DNA of 64,000 nucleotides from an uncultured Pelagibacteraceae bacterium (GTDB taxonomy: Bacteria > Pseudomonadota > Alphaproteobacteria > Pelagibacterales > Pelagibacteraceae), in NCBI GenBank assembly GCA_902529645.1, contig CABZXO010000002.1, positions 62,001 through 126,000 of the forward strand, in the 5' to 3' direction. A program made the translations under genes and the position numbers. Numbering within the stretch: the stretch's first letter is position 1; each line of letters starts with the position of its first letter. Shown here piece after piece: positions 26,892 through 36,889 of this stretch. The notes beneath the pieces are model-generated. The model had not been told where the DNA came from and did no database searches. It saw only the letters and a program-made list of their open reading frames with translations.

Positions 26892-27343
26892 TGAAATTAA
26901 AAAACTTAATTTTAATATTTATATTAATAACCATTTATGGTTGTGGTTTTTCCTCTATTTATTCGAGTAATAACAGTTCTAATTTTTCTATAAATGAAAT
27001 TATATTAGAGGGTGATAGTTCTTTGAATAACTATTTAAAATCGAATTTAATTAAATATCAAAATAAAGATACTGAAATTCAGTTTATTGTAAAAGTGGAA
27101 ACAAATTATGAAAAAAATGTTTTAACAAAAAGTAAAACAGGCAAAATAACCAATTACGAATTAATAGGAGAGGTAATATTTGATATACAGCCAATTAATA
27201 AAAAAATATCTTTCAAAGAAGAAAAAATAATGGAAAGTATGTCAGATAAATTTCAGGAAAGAAAATATGAAAAAATCATAAAACAAAATTTTGCTAAATC
27301 ATTTTCAGATAAATTAGTTTTTGAATTAGAATTATTAAAATGA
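26891..27343 (+). CDS. lptE: LPS-assembly lipoprotein LptE
   Basis: 150 aa from ATG 26891. A short signal 'NLILIFILITIYGC' ends in a lipobox (IYGC). The rest ('FSINEIILEGDSSLNNYLKS' ... 'SKTGKITNYELIGEVIFDI') has the weakly conserved LptE/RlpB pattern. Position between leuS and holA is the standard lptE location in proteobacteria and supports the call more than sequence does. LptE plugs the LptD barrel that inserts lipopolysaccharide in the outer membrane. It overlaps both neighbours (1 and 4 bp). Confidence 0.85.
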   Translation: MKLKNLILIFILITIYGCGFSSIYSSNNSSNFSINEIILEGDSSLNNYLKSNLIKYQNKDTEIQFIVKVETNYEKNVLTKSKTGKITNYELIGEVIFDIQPINKKISFKEEKIMESMSDKFQERKYEKIIKQNFAKSFSDKLVFELELLK

Positions 27344-28332
27344 TTTTTAAGTATTATGATATAAAAAAAATTAATCTTGAGAAAAATAAAATTATCTTAT
27401 TTTATGGTCAAAACGAAGGATTTAAAAATGAAACCATAAACATTTTGCTTAATAATAGTAATAATATCTCAACTTATGATGAAAAGGAAATTTTAGATAA
27501 ATCTGAAAATTTTTTAGAAGAAGTATTTTCAAAATCGCTTTTTGATACAAAAAAAAAAATTATAATTAAAAGAACTACTGATAAAATTGTAAAAATATTA
27601 CAGGAAATAAATTCAAAAAATCTTGACGATTTAACGATTATTTTAAACTCTGATAATCTTGAAAAAAAATCAAAATTAAGAACTTTCTTTGAAAAAAGCA
27701 AAGATTATGTCTGCGTGGCGTTTTATCCGGACACTGATCAGACTATGTCAAATTTAATTTTAGATTTGCTTAAAAGAAAAAAAATATCTTTATCACAATC
27801 AAATATCAATCTCATTGTTAGTAAATGTAATGGTGATAGAGAAGTTTTAAAAAATGAGTTAAGTAAAATTGAATTTTTTTCAAAAAATGGAAAAAAACTT
27901 ACCACTGAAAATATAACAAAATTAATTAATCTTACTGAAGATCATAGCATTTCAGAGCTTGTAGATAATTGCCTTGCAAAAAATAATAAAAAAACAATTA
28001 GTATTTTGAATGAAAATAATTTTAATAGTGAAGATTGCATAAGAATTACAAGAGTATTTTTAGATAAATCAAAAAAAATACTCAAACTATCTAACGAATA
28101 TAATAAAAGTAAAGATATTAATTTAACAATTTCATCAGCTAAACCTGCTATTTTTTGGAAAGATAAAGAAATAGTAAAACAACAAATTTACAACTGGAAA
28201 CCAAAAAATATAAAAAACTTAATTTTTAAATTAAATGAAATTGAGTTACTTATAAAGAAAAATATAAATAGCAGTGTAAATTTAATTACCGACTTTATTT
28301 TAAAACAGTGTTCTTCAGAAATTAATAATTAG
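27340..28332 (+). CDS. holA: DNA polymerase III delta subunit
   Basis: 330 aa. 'NKIILFYGQNEGFKNETINIL' is the N-terminal Rossmann-like start, and the middle 'LTEDHSISELVDNCLAKNNKK' and C-terminal helical collar follow HolA order, though the protein is strongly diverged. Delta opens the beta clamp in the clamp loader. It starts with an ATGA overlap on lptE, as in other proteobacteria, and its 3' end overlaps the convergent parB by 11 bp. Confidence 0.88.
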   Translation: MIFKYYDIKKINLEKNKIILFYGQNEGFKNETINILLNNSNNISTYDEKEILDKSENFLEEVFSKSLFDTKKKIIIKRTTDKIVKILQEINSKNLDDLTIILNSDNLEKKSKLRTFFEKSKDYVCVAFYPDTDQTMSNLILDLLKRKKISLSQSNINLIVSKCNGDREVLKNELSKIEFFSKNGKKLTTENITKLINLTEDHSISELVDNCLAKNNKKTISILNENNFNSEDCIRITRVFLDKSKKILKLSNEYNKSKDINLTISSAKPAIFWKDKEIVKQQIYNWKPKNIKNLIFKLNEIELLIKKNINSSVNLITDFILKQCSSEINN

Positions 28333-29164
28333 TTTTAATAATATCTATAATTTTATTTAATTGATCTAGATCTTTATACTCAAAAGTAATTTTACCTTTA
28401 TTTCTGTTGTTATTTTGAATATCAACATTTAAGCCAATTTTATTAGATATAGATAGTTCAAGTGCAATTATATTTGTATCTTTGTTATTTTTAGATTTAA
28501 GTTTTTTATTTTTAAATAATTTAACAAAGTTTTCTGTTTGTCTTACAGATAGTTTTTTTTCTAAAATTTTGTTGGCTACAAAAGTAGCATTACCAAGACC
28601 AACTAAAATTTTAGCATGACCTGCAGTCAATTTTTGTGTCTCAATTAATTTTATTACATCGTCTGGTAATGTTAAAAGTCTTAAAGAGTTTGTAACATGG
28701 CTTCTGCTTTTACCAATAAATTTTGACACTTTATCTTGATCATATGAAAAATCATCTATCAAACGTTTGTAGCCCTGTGCTTCCTCAAGTGGATTAAGAT
28801 CATTTCTTTGAACATTTTCTACAATAGCAAATTCCAAAGATTTTAAATCATCTGCTTCAGTAATAACTACTGGTACATCATGGAGAGAAGCTCTTTGAGC
28901 TGCTAACCATCTTCTTTCACCAGCAATTATTTCAAATTTTGATTTATCATCATTTGATTTTCTAACTATTATGGGTTGGATCACGCCTCTTTCTTTTATC
29001 GAATTTGTTAATTCCTCTAAATGAGTTTCGTTAAATATTTTTCTTGGTTGATATTTATTGGGCACTAAGTCACTAATAGGTATATGATTTTTTTGAGACT
29101 CTACTTTTATTTCACCTATCAAGGAAGATAAGCCTCTACCTAATCCTTTTTTAATTTTATCCAT
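28322..29164 (-). CDS. parB: chromosome partitioning protein ParB
   Basis: 280 aa. The N-terminal 'KKGLGRGLSSLIGE' is the ParA-interacting tail. 'VPNKYQPRKIFNE' and 'EIIAGERRWLAAQRASL' form the CTP-binding/ParB core, and 'DKVSKFIGKSRSHVTNSLRLL' is the helix-turn-helix for parS. A C-terminal dimerisation domain ends the protein. It loads at parS (30562-30577, 1.4 kb away) and spreads to recruit ParA and SMC. Its start overlaps the parA stop by one base, so translation is coupled. Confidence 0.97.
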   Translation of the reverse strand: MDKIKKGLGRGLSSLIGEIKVESQKNHIPISDLVPNKYQPRKIFNETHLEELTNSIKERGVIQPIIVRKSNDDKSKFEIIAGERRWLAAQRASLHDVPVVITEADDLKSLEFAIVENVQRNDLNPLEEAQGYKRLIDDFSYDQDKVSKFIGKSRSHVTNSLRLLTLPDDVIKLIETQKLTAGHAKILVGLGNATFVANKILEKKLSVRQTENFVKLFKNKKLKSKNNKDTNIIALELSISNKIGLNVDIQNNNRNKGKITFEYKDLDQLNKIIDIIKTNY

Positions 29165-29958
29165 TAAGCAGCACTACCAATTGTTGATTCTTGATTCATA
29201 AACTCGTCAGTAAAACTAAAGTAAGATTTACTGCCAGGACAGTTCTTGTCATAAAGCAATACAGGCATACCATGGGAGGGTGCTTCTGATAGTCTAACAT
29301 TCCTTGGTATGACTGTTGAGTAAACTTTTTCACTAAAATAATCTCTAGCTTCTTTCTCAACTTGAGATGAAAGTTTATTTCTTTTGTCATACATAGTTAG
29401 AAGTATGCCCCGGATTTTCAAATCTGGATTTAAACTAGCTTTAATCCTTTCGATCGTTTTCATTAACTGAGTTAAACCCTCTAAAGCAAAAAATTCAGTC
29501 TGAAGTGGTACCAATAGAGAATTTGAACTTACAAGTGCCATTACCGTCAACAAGCTTAAAGAAGGTGGGCAATCGATCAAGACATAATCATATGATCCTC
29601 TAGAATCGTTTAAATATGCGTTTAATTTAGTCTTTAGTATAAAAGCCCTGTTACTATCATCAGCTGTCTCTAGTTCTAAGCCCGATAAGTCAACATTAGA
29701 TGTGATAATATCTAAATTTTCAAACTGTGTTTTTTTAATCACCTCGCTAATTTCTCTAGTTCCATTCAAAACCCCATAAATTGTATAACTTGAGTTATCC
29801 ATATTAGATAATCCTAGACCTGTAGTAGCATTTCCTTGGGGATCTAAGTCGATTACTAAAATTTTTTTATCTATTTGAGACAAGCCAGCTGCAAGATTTA
29901 TCACCGTAGTGGTTTTTCCGACCCCACCCTTTTGATTAATGACTGAAATAATTTGCAT
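29164..29958 (-). CDS. parA: chromosome partitioning ATPase ParA (Soj)
   Basis: 264 aa. 'IISVINQKGGVGKTTTVINLA' is the deviant Walker A motif with the signature Lys, 'KILVIDLDPQGNATTGLG' is Walker A', and 'DYVLIDCPPSLSLLTVMAL' is Walker B. It binds nucleoid DNA as an ATP dimer and moves ParB-parS complexes apart. It lies between rsmG and parB near the proposed origin, the standard chromosomal arrangement. Normal length. Confidence 0.98.
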   Translation of the reverse strand: MQIISVINQKGGVGKTTTVINLAAGLSQIDKKILVIDLDPQGNATTGLGLSNMDNSSYTIYGVLNGTREISEVIKKTQFENLDIITSNVDLSGLELETADDSNRAFILKTKLNAYLNDSRGSYDYVLIDCPPSLSLLTVMALVSSNSLLVPLQTEFFALEGLTQLMKTIERIKASLNPDLKIRGILLTMYDKRNKLSSQVEKEARDYFSEKVYSTVIPRNVRLSEAPSHGMPVLLYDKNCPGSKSYFSFTDEFMNQESTIGSAA

Positions 29959-29979
29959 TTAATTTTTTTTACAATCCCT

Positions 29980-30624
29980 TCAATTTTTTTTTTTAATTTT
30001 TTTAATATTTATTAAATAAGAATCTTCACTTGTTAAACTTTTTTTTTCCATATAATCCATTTCCCATTTCTTTTTAGAATTATCAAAAATTTTTTTTCCA
30101 TTCTTTCCGATAAAAAAAATTAAATTTTTATATTTTGAAAAATTTTCATATACTAAATCTAAAACAACTGGCATTGGTTTGAATGCTCTAGACATTATTG
30201 TTCCTGTTTCTAAATTTTTTATTTCAAAAATATTTTTTTGAAAAACCTTTGTATTTAAATTTAAATTTTTTGAAACTTCCTTTAAAAAATGGCTTTTATG
30301 GTAACTTTTTTCATAAAGATGCACATTCATATTGTTTTTCATATTTTTTAGTATAATTGCCACGATTATCCCTGGCATCCCCCCTCCTGAACCTATATCT
30401 GTGGTTGTATTACTATTTAAGTCAACGAAATCAATAATTTGTGCAGAATCTATAATATGACGGTCAATTATAGCTTTTTTTGATGCTGTATTTTGGCTAA
30501 TTATGTTAATTTTTTTATTTTTTTCAAGAATCATAGATATATAGTTTTCGAAGTCCAAAATTGTTTCACGTGAAACATTTAAGTGATTGATTCTAGAATA
30601 AGAATTTAAAATTTCATTATCCAT
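29980..30624 (-). CDS. rsmG: 16S rRNA (guanine(527)-N7)-methyltransferase
   Basis: 214 aa. 'TTDIGSGGGMPGIIVAIIL' is the SAM-binding loop, and 'IDRHIIDSAQIIDF' and 'GTIMSRAFKPMPVV' fit RsmG/GidB. It methylates G527 of 16S rRNA. The codons for 'NVSRET' near the N-terminus contain a perfect parS site, so part of the protein sequence is shaped by a DNA-level constraint. It overlaps mnmG by one base and is 22 bp from parA. Confidence 0.96.
   Translation of the reverse strand: MDNEILNSYSRINHLNVSRETILDFENYISMILEKNKKINIISQNTASKKAIIDRHIIDSAQIIDFVDLNSNTTTDIGSGGGMPGIIVAIILKNMKNNMNVHLYEKSYHKSHFLKEVSKNLNLNTKVFQKNIFEIKNLETGTIMSRAFKPMPVVLDLVYENFSKYKNLIFFIGKNGKKIFDNSKKKWEMDYMEKKSLTSEDSYLINIKKIKKKN
30562..30577. 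promoter_or_regulatory. parS centromere site
   Basis: TGTTTCACGTGAAACA is a perfect 16-of-16 match to the conserved chromosomal parS palindrome bound by ParB. It lies inside rsmG, 0.6 kb from parA and about 9 kb from the proposed origin. No second perfect copy was seen in the window. Confidence 0.97.
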
Positions 30625-32495
30625 TAAGCTATATGCTTAATAGACTTTCTTTTGACATGTGACAACAAAATATATACGGCTGCAGGAGTTATTCCATCAA
30701 TTCTTAGAGCTTGGCCCATAGTTTTAGGCTTAATTTCTTTAAATTTAGCTTTTACCTCATTAGATAGGCCTGATAGTCTATCATAATTGATTTTATCGGG
30801 GATAATTAGATTTTCATCCCTCTTAAATGCTAAAATATCAGCTTTTTGCTTCTTTAGGTACCCACTATAATGAGCATTTATTTCTACTTGTTCGTCAATT
30901 TCTTTACTAAAAAAAGGTATATCAGACCATATTTCCCTAATTTTACTCATATTAACCCCTTTTTGAGTTAAAACTTCGCTAGATGATCTCAATATTCCGT
31001 CTTTTGCAATTTTAATTCCAAATTTCTCTGCTTTGGAGGGTGAAATCTTAGATTCTTTCATTTTTCCATTTATTTGTCTAATTTGTTCAAATTTACTCAA
31101 ATATAAGTCTTTTCTCTCATTACCTATTAAACCAATATCAATTCCCTTTGTAGTTAATCTTTGATCAGCATTATCTGATCTCAAACTTAATCTATATTCT
31201 GCTCTTGATGTAAACATTCGATATGGCTCAGCCACTCCTTTTGTCACCAAATCATCTATCATTACTCCAATATAAGCGTCAGATCTATCAAGAATAAATG
31301 GTTCTAATTTTTTAACAGATAAGGCAGCATTTACTCCTGCTATAAGGCCTTGAGCAGCAGCTTCCTCATATCCTGTTGTACCGTTAATTTGTCCAGCAAG
31401 ATAAAGATTGCTTATTTTCTTGGTTTCAAGGGTTAAGAATAGTTCACGTGGATCTATATAATCATATTCTATTGCATATCCTGGTCTTAGTATAGCAACA
31501 TTTTCTAAACCATTGATATTATTACATATTTCTTGTTGAACATCAGCTGGGAGTGATGTGGAGATACCATTTGGGTAAATTGTGTGATCATTTAGACCTT
31601 CTGGTTCTAAAAATATCTGGTGACGAACTTTATCTGCAAATTTTACTATCTTATCTTCTATAGAAGGACAATATCTTGGTCCCACTCCTTTTATATTGCC
31701 TGAGTACATAGCACTCTTAGATAAATTCTTTTCTATAATTTTATGAACCTTCTCATTTGTGTATGTCATTCGGCAGGATACCTGTTTGTTCAAATTTTTT
31801 TTTGTTAAGAATGAAAAGAAATAAGGATCGTCATCTGCAAATTGTTCCTCTAAGTTTTCAAAATTAATAGTTCTTGCATCTAGTCTTGGTGGAGTTCCAG
31901 TTTTTAATCTTCCAATTTTAAAATTATATTTAGCTAATTGTTCACTTAAACCTGTAGAGGGTTTTTCATCGTATCTTCCAGCAGGAGTTCTTTCATCACC
32001 TATATGTATCAAACCATTTAAAAAAGTGCCTGTTGTGAGTATTAACTTATTCGATAGAACTTTCTTACCTTCTTTAGTTTCAAACCCATTTATTGAATTT
32101 TTATTGAAAATAAACTTTACTACTGGATCTGAAAAAACACTTAAATTACAATAGTTTATCAATTTTTCTTGCATATATTTTCGATATAATGACCGATCTG
32201 ATTGAGTTCTTGGTCCTCTAACTGCAGGCCCTCTACTTCTATTTAATAATCTAAATTGTATACCTGATTTGTCTGCTATATCTCCCATAACACCATCAAG
32301 GGCATCTATTTCTCTAACCAAATGGCCTTTGCCCAAGCCTCCTATTGCTGGGTTACAAGACATCTCACCGATTGTTTCTATTTTATGAGTAAATAAGGCA
32401 GTGTTCACTCCAAGACGAGCAGAAGCTGCTGCAGCTTCACATCCAGCATGACCCCCTCCAATTACAACAACATCAAATGACAAATCATTTTTCAT
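30624..32495 (-). CDS. mnmG: tRNA uridine-5-carboxymethylaminomethyl synthesis enzyme MnmG (GidA)
   Basis: 623 aa. The FAD-binding start is '[21 protein letters not shown]'. '[17 protein letters not shown]', '[21 protein letters not shown]' and '[17 protein letters not shown]' are MnmG signatures. With MnmE it installs the cmnm5 group on wobble U34 using FAD and methylene-THF. The C-terminal helical domain that contacts MnmE and tRNA is complete. It overlaps rsmG by 1 bp; mnmE lies upstream after a 116-bp gap. Confidence 0.98.
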   Translation of the reverse strand: MKNDLSFDVVVIGGGHAGCEAAAASARLGVNTALFTHKIETIGEMSCNPAIGGLGKGHLVREIDALDGVMGDIADKSGIQFRLLNRSRGPAVRGPRTQSDRSLYRKYMQEKLINYCNLSVFSDPVVKFIFNKNSINGFETKEGKKVLSNKLILTTGTFLNGLIHIGDERTPAGRYDEKPSTGLSEQLAKYNFKIGRLKTGTPPRLDARTINFENLEEQFADDDPYFFSFLTKKNLNKQVSCRMTYTNEKVHKIIEKNLSKSAMYSGNIKGVGPRYCPSIEDKIVKFADKVRHQIFLEPEGLNDHTIYPNGISTSLPADVQQEICNNINGLENVAILRPGYAIEYDYIDPRELFLTLETKKISNLYLAGQINGTTGYEEAAAQGLIAGVNAALSVKKLEPFILDRSDAYIGVMIDDLVTKGVAEPYRMFTSRAEYRLSLRSDNADQRLTTKGIDIGLIGNERKDLYLSKFEQIRQINGKMKESKISPSKAEKFGIKIAKDGILRSSSEVLTQKGVNMSKIREIWSDIPFFSKEIDEQVEINAHYSGYLKKQKADILAFKRDENLIIPDKINYDRLSGLSNEVKAKFKEIKPKTMGQALRIDGITPAAVYILLSHVKRKSIKHIA

Positions 32496-32530
32496 AACCC
32501 AAATCTATATGTGATTATATAATTTACAAG

Positions 32531-32561
32531 ATAGGCTTTATTTTTTGTAAATAAGCCCTAT
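32531..32561. terminator. imperfect hairpin in the mnmE-mnmG gap
   Basis: ATAGGCTTTATTT (32531-32543) pairs with AAATAAGCCCTAT (32549-32561) except for two adjacent mismatches. It lies downstream of mnmE and upstream of mnmG on the minus strand. No good U tract follows, so it may be an attenuating or RNA-stability structure rather than a true terminator. Confidence 0.4.
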
Positions 32562-32611
32562 TTATCTATGTTTTTAGGTAAAAAAACCAAAATAACCAGC
32601 AAAATTAAGTA

Positions 32612-33943
32612 TTATTTACCAATGCAAAAATCGTTGAAAATACTACCTAATATCTCCTCTACATCGACTTGTCCAACAATCATACCCAAATGTCGAGTAG
32701 CTAATCTTAAATCTTCTGCAGCTTTATCGTAATCTTCGATTTCTTTTTTTTGATTAAAGTTATTTAGATGATCCAAACACTGTTGAAGATGTTGCCTGTG
32801 TCTCTCTCTTGTAATGAAAATATCATCACTTGTAAGAAACTTATTTTTTAAATTATTTTTTATTTTTAATATTAATTCCTCAATATTTTTATTTTCTTTG
32901 ATTGAAATTAAAACATGATTTGTTTTTTTAATTTCAGGATCAATATCTTTTTTTAAAAGATCAGACTTGTTTACAACTAAAATTGCATTTTCATCTAACA
33001 AATCCTTCAAAACATCAGTAAAATCAGTGCTTTTTGCATCAACCACAACAAGCTTTAAATCTGATTCTTCAGCTCTATTTAGAGATAATTTAATTCCTTT
33101 TTTTTCTATCTCATCTTTAGAATCTCTTATTCCGGCTGTATCAGAGATTATAACGGGATATCCGTCTATGTTTAGATGTGTTTCAATTACGTCTCTAGTG
33201 GTACCTGCTATTTCAGAAACTATTGCTACATCACGATTGGATAAATGATTGATCAAACTAGATTTTCCAGCATTTGTTGGACCAATAATAGCAATCTTGA
33301 AACCTTCTCTAATTCTTTCTCCAACTTTTTTATCATTTAATATTTTTCTAATTTTAGTTATTATTTCATCTGAACTATTTTTAATTTCATCTAAAATATT
33401 ATTTGGTAAATCTTCATCTGGAAAATCAATTTTAGCTTCAATATGAGATAACATTTTTAAAAGTTTTTCTCTTAAAAAATTGAATTGATCTGCTGATTTT
33501 CCATTCATAATTTTAATTGCTTGTTGTCTTTGAATTTCAGTTTCCGACGAAATTAAATCAGCAATACTCTCTGCTTTGAGTAAATTTATTTTTCCATTTT
33601 GAAATGCTATTTTTGTAAACTCACCTGGTTCAGCTAATCTACAATTTTCTATATCTGAAAGAGAAGAGTGTAGAGCATCCACCACAGCTTTACTTCCATG
33701 AACCTGTATCTCGGCCATATCCTCACCTGTGTAGCTCTCAGGGCCAGGGAAGCATATAATTATACACTCATCTATTAGCTCATAAGTGTTGATTTTATTG
33801 ATTTTTCTTAATGATGCCACTCTTGGCTTGGGTGGGTCTTTTCCAGTTAAAAGTTTGATTGCTCTAAATGTCTCTTTTCCTGAAATTCTTACTACAGCAA
33901 TACCTGAAATGCCAGGCCCACTAGATAGTGCATAAATTGTCAT
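32612..33943 (-). CDS. mnmE: tRNA modification GTPase MnmE (TrmE)
   Basis: 443 aa. N-terminal folate-binding domain 'ALSSGPGISGIAVVRISG'. A G domain is inserted in the helical domain: G1 'IIGPTNAGKSSLINHLSN', 'DTAGIRDSKDEIE' and 'NKSDLLK'. The C-terminus is 'FNDFCIGK', keeping the catalytic Cys of the CxGK motif. Partner of MnmG in wobble uridine modification. The start is 21 bp after the upstream TPR-sulfotransferase gene. Length and motifs are normal. Confidence 0.98.
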   Translation of the reverse strand: MTIYALSSGPGISGIAVVRISGKETFRAIKLLTGKDPPKPRVASLRKINKINTYELIDECIIICFPGPESYTGEDMAEIQVHGSKAVVDALHSSLSDIENCRLAEPGEFTKIAFQNGKINLLKAESIADLISSETEIQRQQAIKIMNGKSADQFNFLREKLLKMLSHIEAKIDFPDEDLPNNILDEIKNSSDEIITKIRKILNDKKVGERIREGFKIAIIGPTNAGKSSLINHLSNRDVAIVSEIAGTTRDVIETHLNIDGYPVIISDTAGIRDSKDEIEKKGIKLSLNRAEESDLKLVVVDAKSTDFTDVLKDLLDENAILVVNKSDLLKKDIDPEIKKTNHVLISIKENKNIEELILKIKNNLKNKFLTSDDIFITRERHRQHLQQCLDHLNNFNQKKEIEDYDKAAEDLRLATRHLGMIVGQVDVEEILGSIFNDFCIGK

Positions 33944-33964
33944 AAGATAATTATACTTGGTTTT

Positions 33965-35527
33965 TTATAAGTTGGAATCAAGAATGTTAAACATCTCAGA
34001 TAAATATTTAACATAAGCTTCATTAGATTTAATTGAAGACTTATAAATAGGCTGACTTGCTTGTGCAACACTTACTGTTTGAACGGGAGTCTTTTTATTT
34101 TTATAAAAATTTAAACATTCTGGATCCCAGGGTAAATCACAAAATGAAATTATTTTTTTAACCTCAGTTTCTGGTGAATTTATAATTTTTTCATAATTTG
34201 CATCAAAAATATCATCTTTAAATTTAGATTTCCAATATTTCATTAATCTTGAATATAATACGTATTGCTCTGCTATACTTTTTTGATCGTATGCCCAGAA
34301 CATAGTTGGCGATGAAAAATAATTTTTAAAAATCGATAAACAATTATCTTTAGGATTTCTGAAACAGTGAATAATCTTACTATTGGGAAAAAAAATTTTA
34401 ATAAATCCAATCCAAATAAAATTTTGTGGGGCTTTATCAGTTACTATATGAGATTTAAAATTATGAAAATCGATTAAATTATTATACTTTTCATAAACCT
34501 GATTTTGTGAGTTTTTTATTTCATCCAGAATCTTTGATTTATTAAATTTAATACTTTCTAAAAAACTATATTTAATTATTTCGGAGAGATAATGAATTTC
34601 ACCAGCACCATTTACAGAATTATGAGAGGCTATCATTTGTTCAATCAAAGTAGTTCCAGATCTTGGCATCCCACAAATAAAAATATTTTTTTTTGAATTT
34701 ATTGATTTTGGCACACTAATATCTATAGAATCGAATAGCTTTATAATATTATCAAATAATTTTTTTGTATTTTCCAATTTAGGATCAAGATTATTTTTTT
34801 TTATAGAATTTGCTTTTTTTAAAAAAAGAAAAGAATTTTCAAAATCTTTAAGATCCTCATATGCTTTTCCTAGTGCAAAGAAAAGTTCTGTTTTTTGGTC
34901 TGAGTTTAAATTTTCAAAATTTTCATCATCAATCAATTTCCTCATTTCATTTAAATGCTTATTATCTTTATTATAGTAAATCATTGAGCTTAAAAGTTTA
35001 TGCGCTGTAGTGTTGAGGGGCTCAATACTAAGAATTTTTGACAAATAAATTTTTGAATCGTTCATTTCACCTAAACCTTGACAACAAACAGCAAGATTTA
35101 ACAAAAGATTGATGTTTTCAGGCTCTATTTTTATAGCTTTAAATAATAATTCTTTTGCTTGTTCATATTGATTAATTTCTCTTTTAAGATTTGCATAATT
35201 ATTTAAAGCTTTAACATTTTTAGTGTCATTACTAATAATGGTTTTATATAAATTTTCTGCCTCCTTAAATTCTAATAAGTTTTTATAAGAATTTGCTAAA
35301 TTATTCATCGCTGCATAATTATCCTCTTGCACAAATAATGATTTTTTAAAATAAATTATTGATTTTTTTGTTTGATTACATTGCTGCAAAATCAAACCAT
35401 GTAAATTTAAAACATAAGAATTATTAGGAAATTTTTTAACTAAACTCTCACATTTTGACAACGCCCGTGAAAATTTATTTAAACTAATTAAATTATTTAT
35501 TTCAATTATTCTGTTTTTAAGATCCAT
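33965..35527 (-). CDS. TPR-repeat protein with C-terminal sulfotransferase domain
   Basis: 520 aa. About six tetratricopeptide repeats fill residues 1-250 ('ALNNYANLKREINQYEQAKE', 'PENINLLLNLAVCCQGLGE'). A sulfotransferase domain starts at about residue 281: 'NIFICGMPRSGTTLIEQ' is the 5'-phosphosulfate loop, 'GAGEIHYL' follows, and 'KIIHCFRNPKDNCLSIFK' is the 3'-phosphate motif (RxPxD). It would move sulfate from PAPS to an unknown carbohydrate or peptide, in the manner of tyrosylprotein-type or heparan-type enzymes. No signal peptide is seen. It sits between rho and mnmE, normally adjacent in some relatives, so it may be an insertion. A paralogue is at 55294..56610. Confidence 0.85.
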   Translation of the reverse strand: MDLKNRIIEINNLISLNKFSRALSKCESLVKKFPNNSYVLNLHGLILQQCNQTKKSIIYFKKSLFVQEDNYAAMNNLANSYKNLLEFKEAENLYKTIISNDTKNVKALNNYANLKREINQYEQAKELLFKAIKIEPENINLLLNLAVCCQGLGEMNDSKIYLSKILSIEPLNTTAHKLLSSMIYYNKDNKHLNEMRKLIDDENFENLNSDQKTELFFALGKAYEDLKDFENSFLFLKKANSIKKNNLDPKLENTKKLFDNIIKLFDSIDISVPKSINSKKNIFICGMPRSGTTLIEQMIASHNSVNGAGEIHYLSEIIKYSFLESIKFNKSKILDEIKNSQNQVYEKYNNLIDFHNFKSHIVTDKAPQNFIWIGFIKIFFPNSKIIHCFRNPKDNCLSIFKNYFSSPTMFWAYDQKSIAEQYVLYSRLMKYWKSKFKDDIFDANYEKIINSPETEVKKIISFCDLPWDPECLNFYKNKKTPVQTVSVAQASQPIYKSSIKSNEAYVKYLSEMFNILDSNL

Positions 35528-35554
35528 AAAATATTTGGATAAAAAACATTTTAA

Positions 35555-36823
35555 TTATGCGGGTTTGTTCATAGAATTGAAAAACTCAGCATTATTTTTT
35601 GTATCTTTTAATTTAGAGTTTATAAACTCAATTGCATCCATTGTTCCCATGGGTGCAATTATTCTTCGGAGAACATTCATTTTTTGTAAATCATTTTTAT
35701 CAAATAATAATTCTTCTCTCCTTGTTCCTGATTTTGTTATATCTATTGCCGGATAAATTCTTTTATCTGCAATTTTTCTATCTAATATTGTTTCGCTATT
35801 GCCTGTTCCTTTAAATTCTTCAAAAATTACTTCATCCATTCTGCTTCCCGTATCAATTAAAGCCGTAGATATAATTGTTAATGAGCCGCCTTCTTCAATA
35901 TTTCTCGCTGCGCCAAAAAATCTTTTGGGTCTCTGAAGTGCATTTGCATCGACACCTCCTGTTAGAACCTTTCCTGAACTTGGTATTACAGCATTATATG
36001 CTCTTCCTAATCTTGTTATTGAATCTAATAATATAATTACATCTTTTTTATGCTCGGTTAGTCTTTTAGCTTTTTCGATAACCATTTCAGCTACTGCTAC
36101 GTGCCTTTGGGCTGGTTCATCAAAAGTAGAACTAATTACTTCTCCTTTTACAGTTCTTTGCATATCTGTTACTTCTTCAGGACGCTCATCAATCAACAGC
36201 ACCATTAAATAACATTCCGGATAGTTTTTAGCTATTGAGTTTGCGATGCTTTGCAAAATCATTGTTTTACCAGCTTTAGGTGGGGAGATAATTATAGATC
36301 TTTGTCCTTTTCCTATTGGGCTAACTAGGTCAATAAGTCTGGGGGTTAAATCTTGTTTTTTATCAACTTTCGTAGTTTCAACTTCCATTACCAGTTGCTT
36401 GTCTGGATATAACGGTGTTAAGTTATCAAATGCAATTTTGTGTCTGGCTTTTTCTGGTTCCTCAAAATTTATCTTACTAACCTGTAATAACGCAAAATAT
36501 CTTTCTCCTTCTTTGGGAGCTCTTACTGGTCCTTCGACTGTATCTCCAGTTCTCAAACCAAATTTTCTAATTTGGCTTGGGCTAACATAAATATCATCCG
36601 GTCCTGGAAGGTAATTTGACTCCATCGCTCTTAAAAAACCAAAGCCGTCTTGTAATAACTGTAAAACTCCTAAACCAGTAATTTCCTCTTTTTCGGCAAC
36701 CTTTTTAAGGATTGCAAAAAGTATTTCTTGTTTTCTCAAGGTACTAGCATTTTCTATGCCAAGTTCTTCTGCTTGAGTGATAAGTTGTTCAGATGATTTT
36801 AGTTTTAGTTCTTGAATATTCAT
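35555..36823 (-). CDS. rho: transcription termination factor Rho
   Basis: 422 aa. The N-terminal helical and cold-shock RNA-binding domain ('[21 protein letters not shown]', '[19 protein letters not shown]') precedes the hexameric ATPase: Walker A '[15 protein letters not shown]', '[12 protein letters not shown]', Walker B '[16 protein letters not shown]', Q loop '[15 protein letters not shown]' and R loop nearby. It releases RNA polymerase at untranslated RNA. It follows hemE-hemH-hemJ, an order common in alphaproteobacteria. Confidence 0.98.
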   Translation of the reverse strand: MNIQELKLKSSEQLITQAEELGIENASTLRKQEILFAILKKVAEKEEITGLGVLQLLQDGFGFLRAMESNYLPGPDDIYVSPSQIRKFGLRTGDTVEGPVRAPKEGERYFALLQVSKINFEEPEKARHKIAFDNLTPLYPDKQLVMEVETTKVDKKQDLTPRLIDLVSPIGKGQRSIIISPPKAGKTMILQSIANSIAKNYPECYLMVLLIDERPEEVTDMQRTVKGEVISSTFDEPAQRHVAVAEMVIEKAKRLTEHKKDVIILLDSITRLGRAYNAVIPSSGKVLTGGVDANALQRPKRFFGAARNIEEGGSLTIISTALIDTGSRMDEVIFEEFKGTGNSETILDRKIADKRIYPAIDITKSGTRREELLFDKNDLQKMNVLRRIIAPMGTMDAIEFINSKLKDTKNNAEFFNSMNKPA

Positions 36824-36889
36824 GATTGGTTGTTTGATAAGGACTTATCAATTTATGATAATATATATACTGCTGTTGTTATTTCAACC

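Noticed and set aside
29196-29390. 64-aa minus-strand ORF inside parA
   Set aside because: Alternate frame fully inside parA.
31443-31452. TTCACGTGGA within mnmG as a second parS
   Set aside because: Five mismatches from the 16-bp parS consensus; only the central CACGTG core is shared, and other CACGTG-like sites (1268, 63622) are equally poor.
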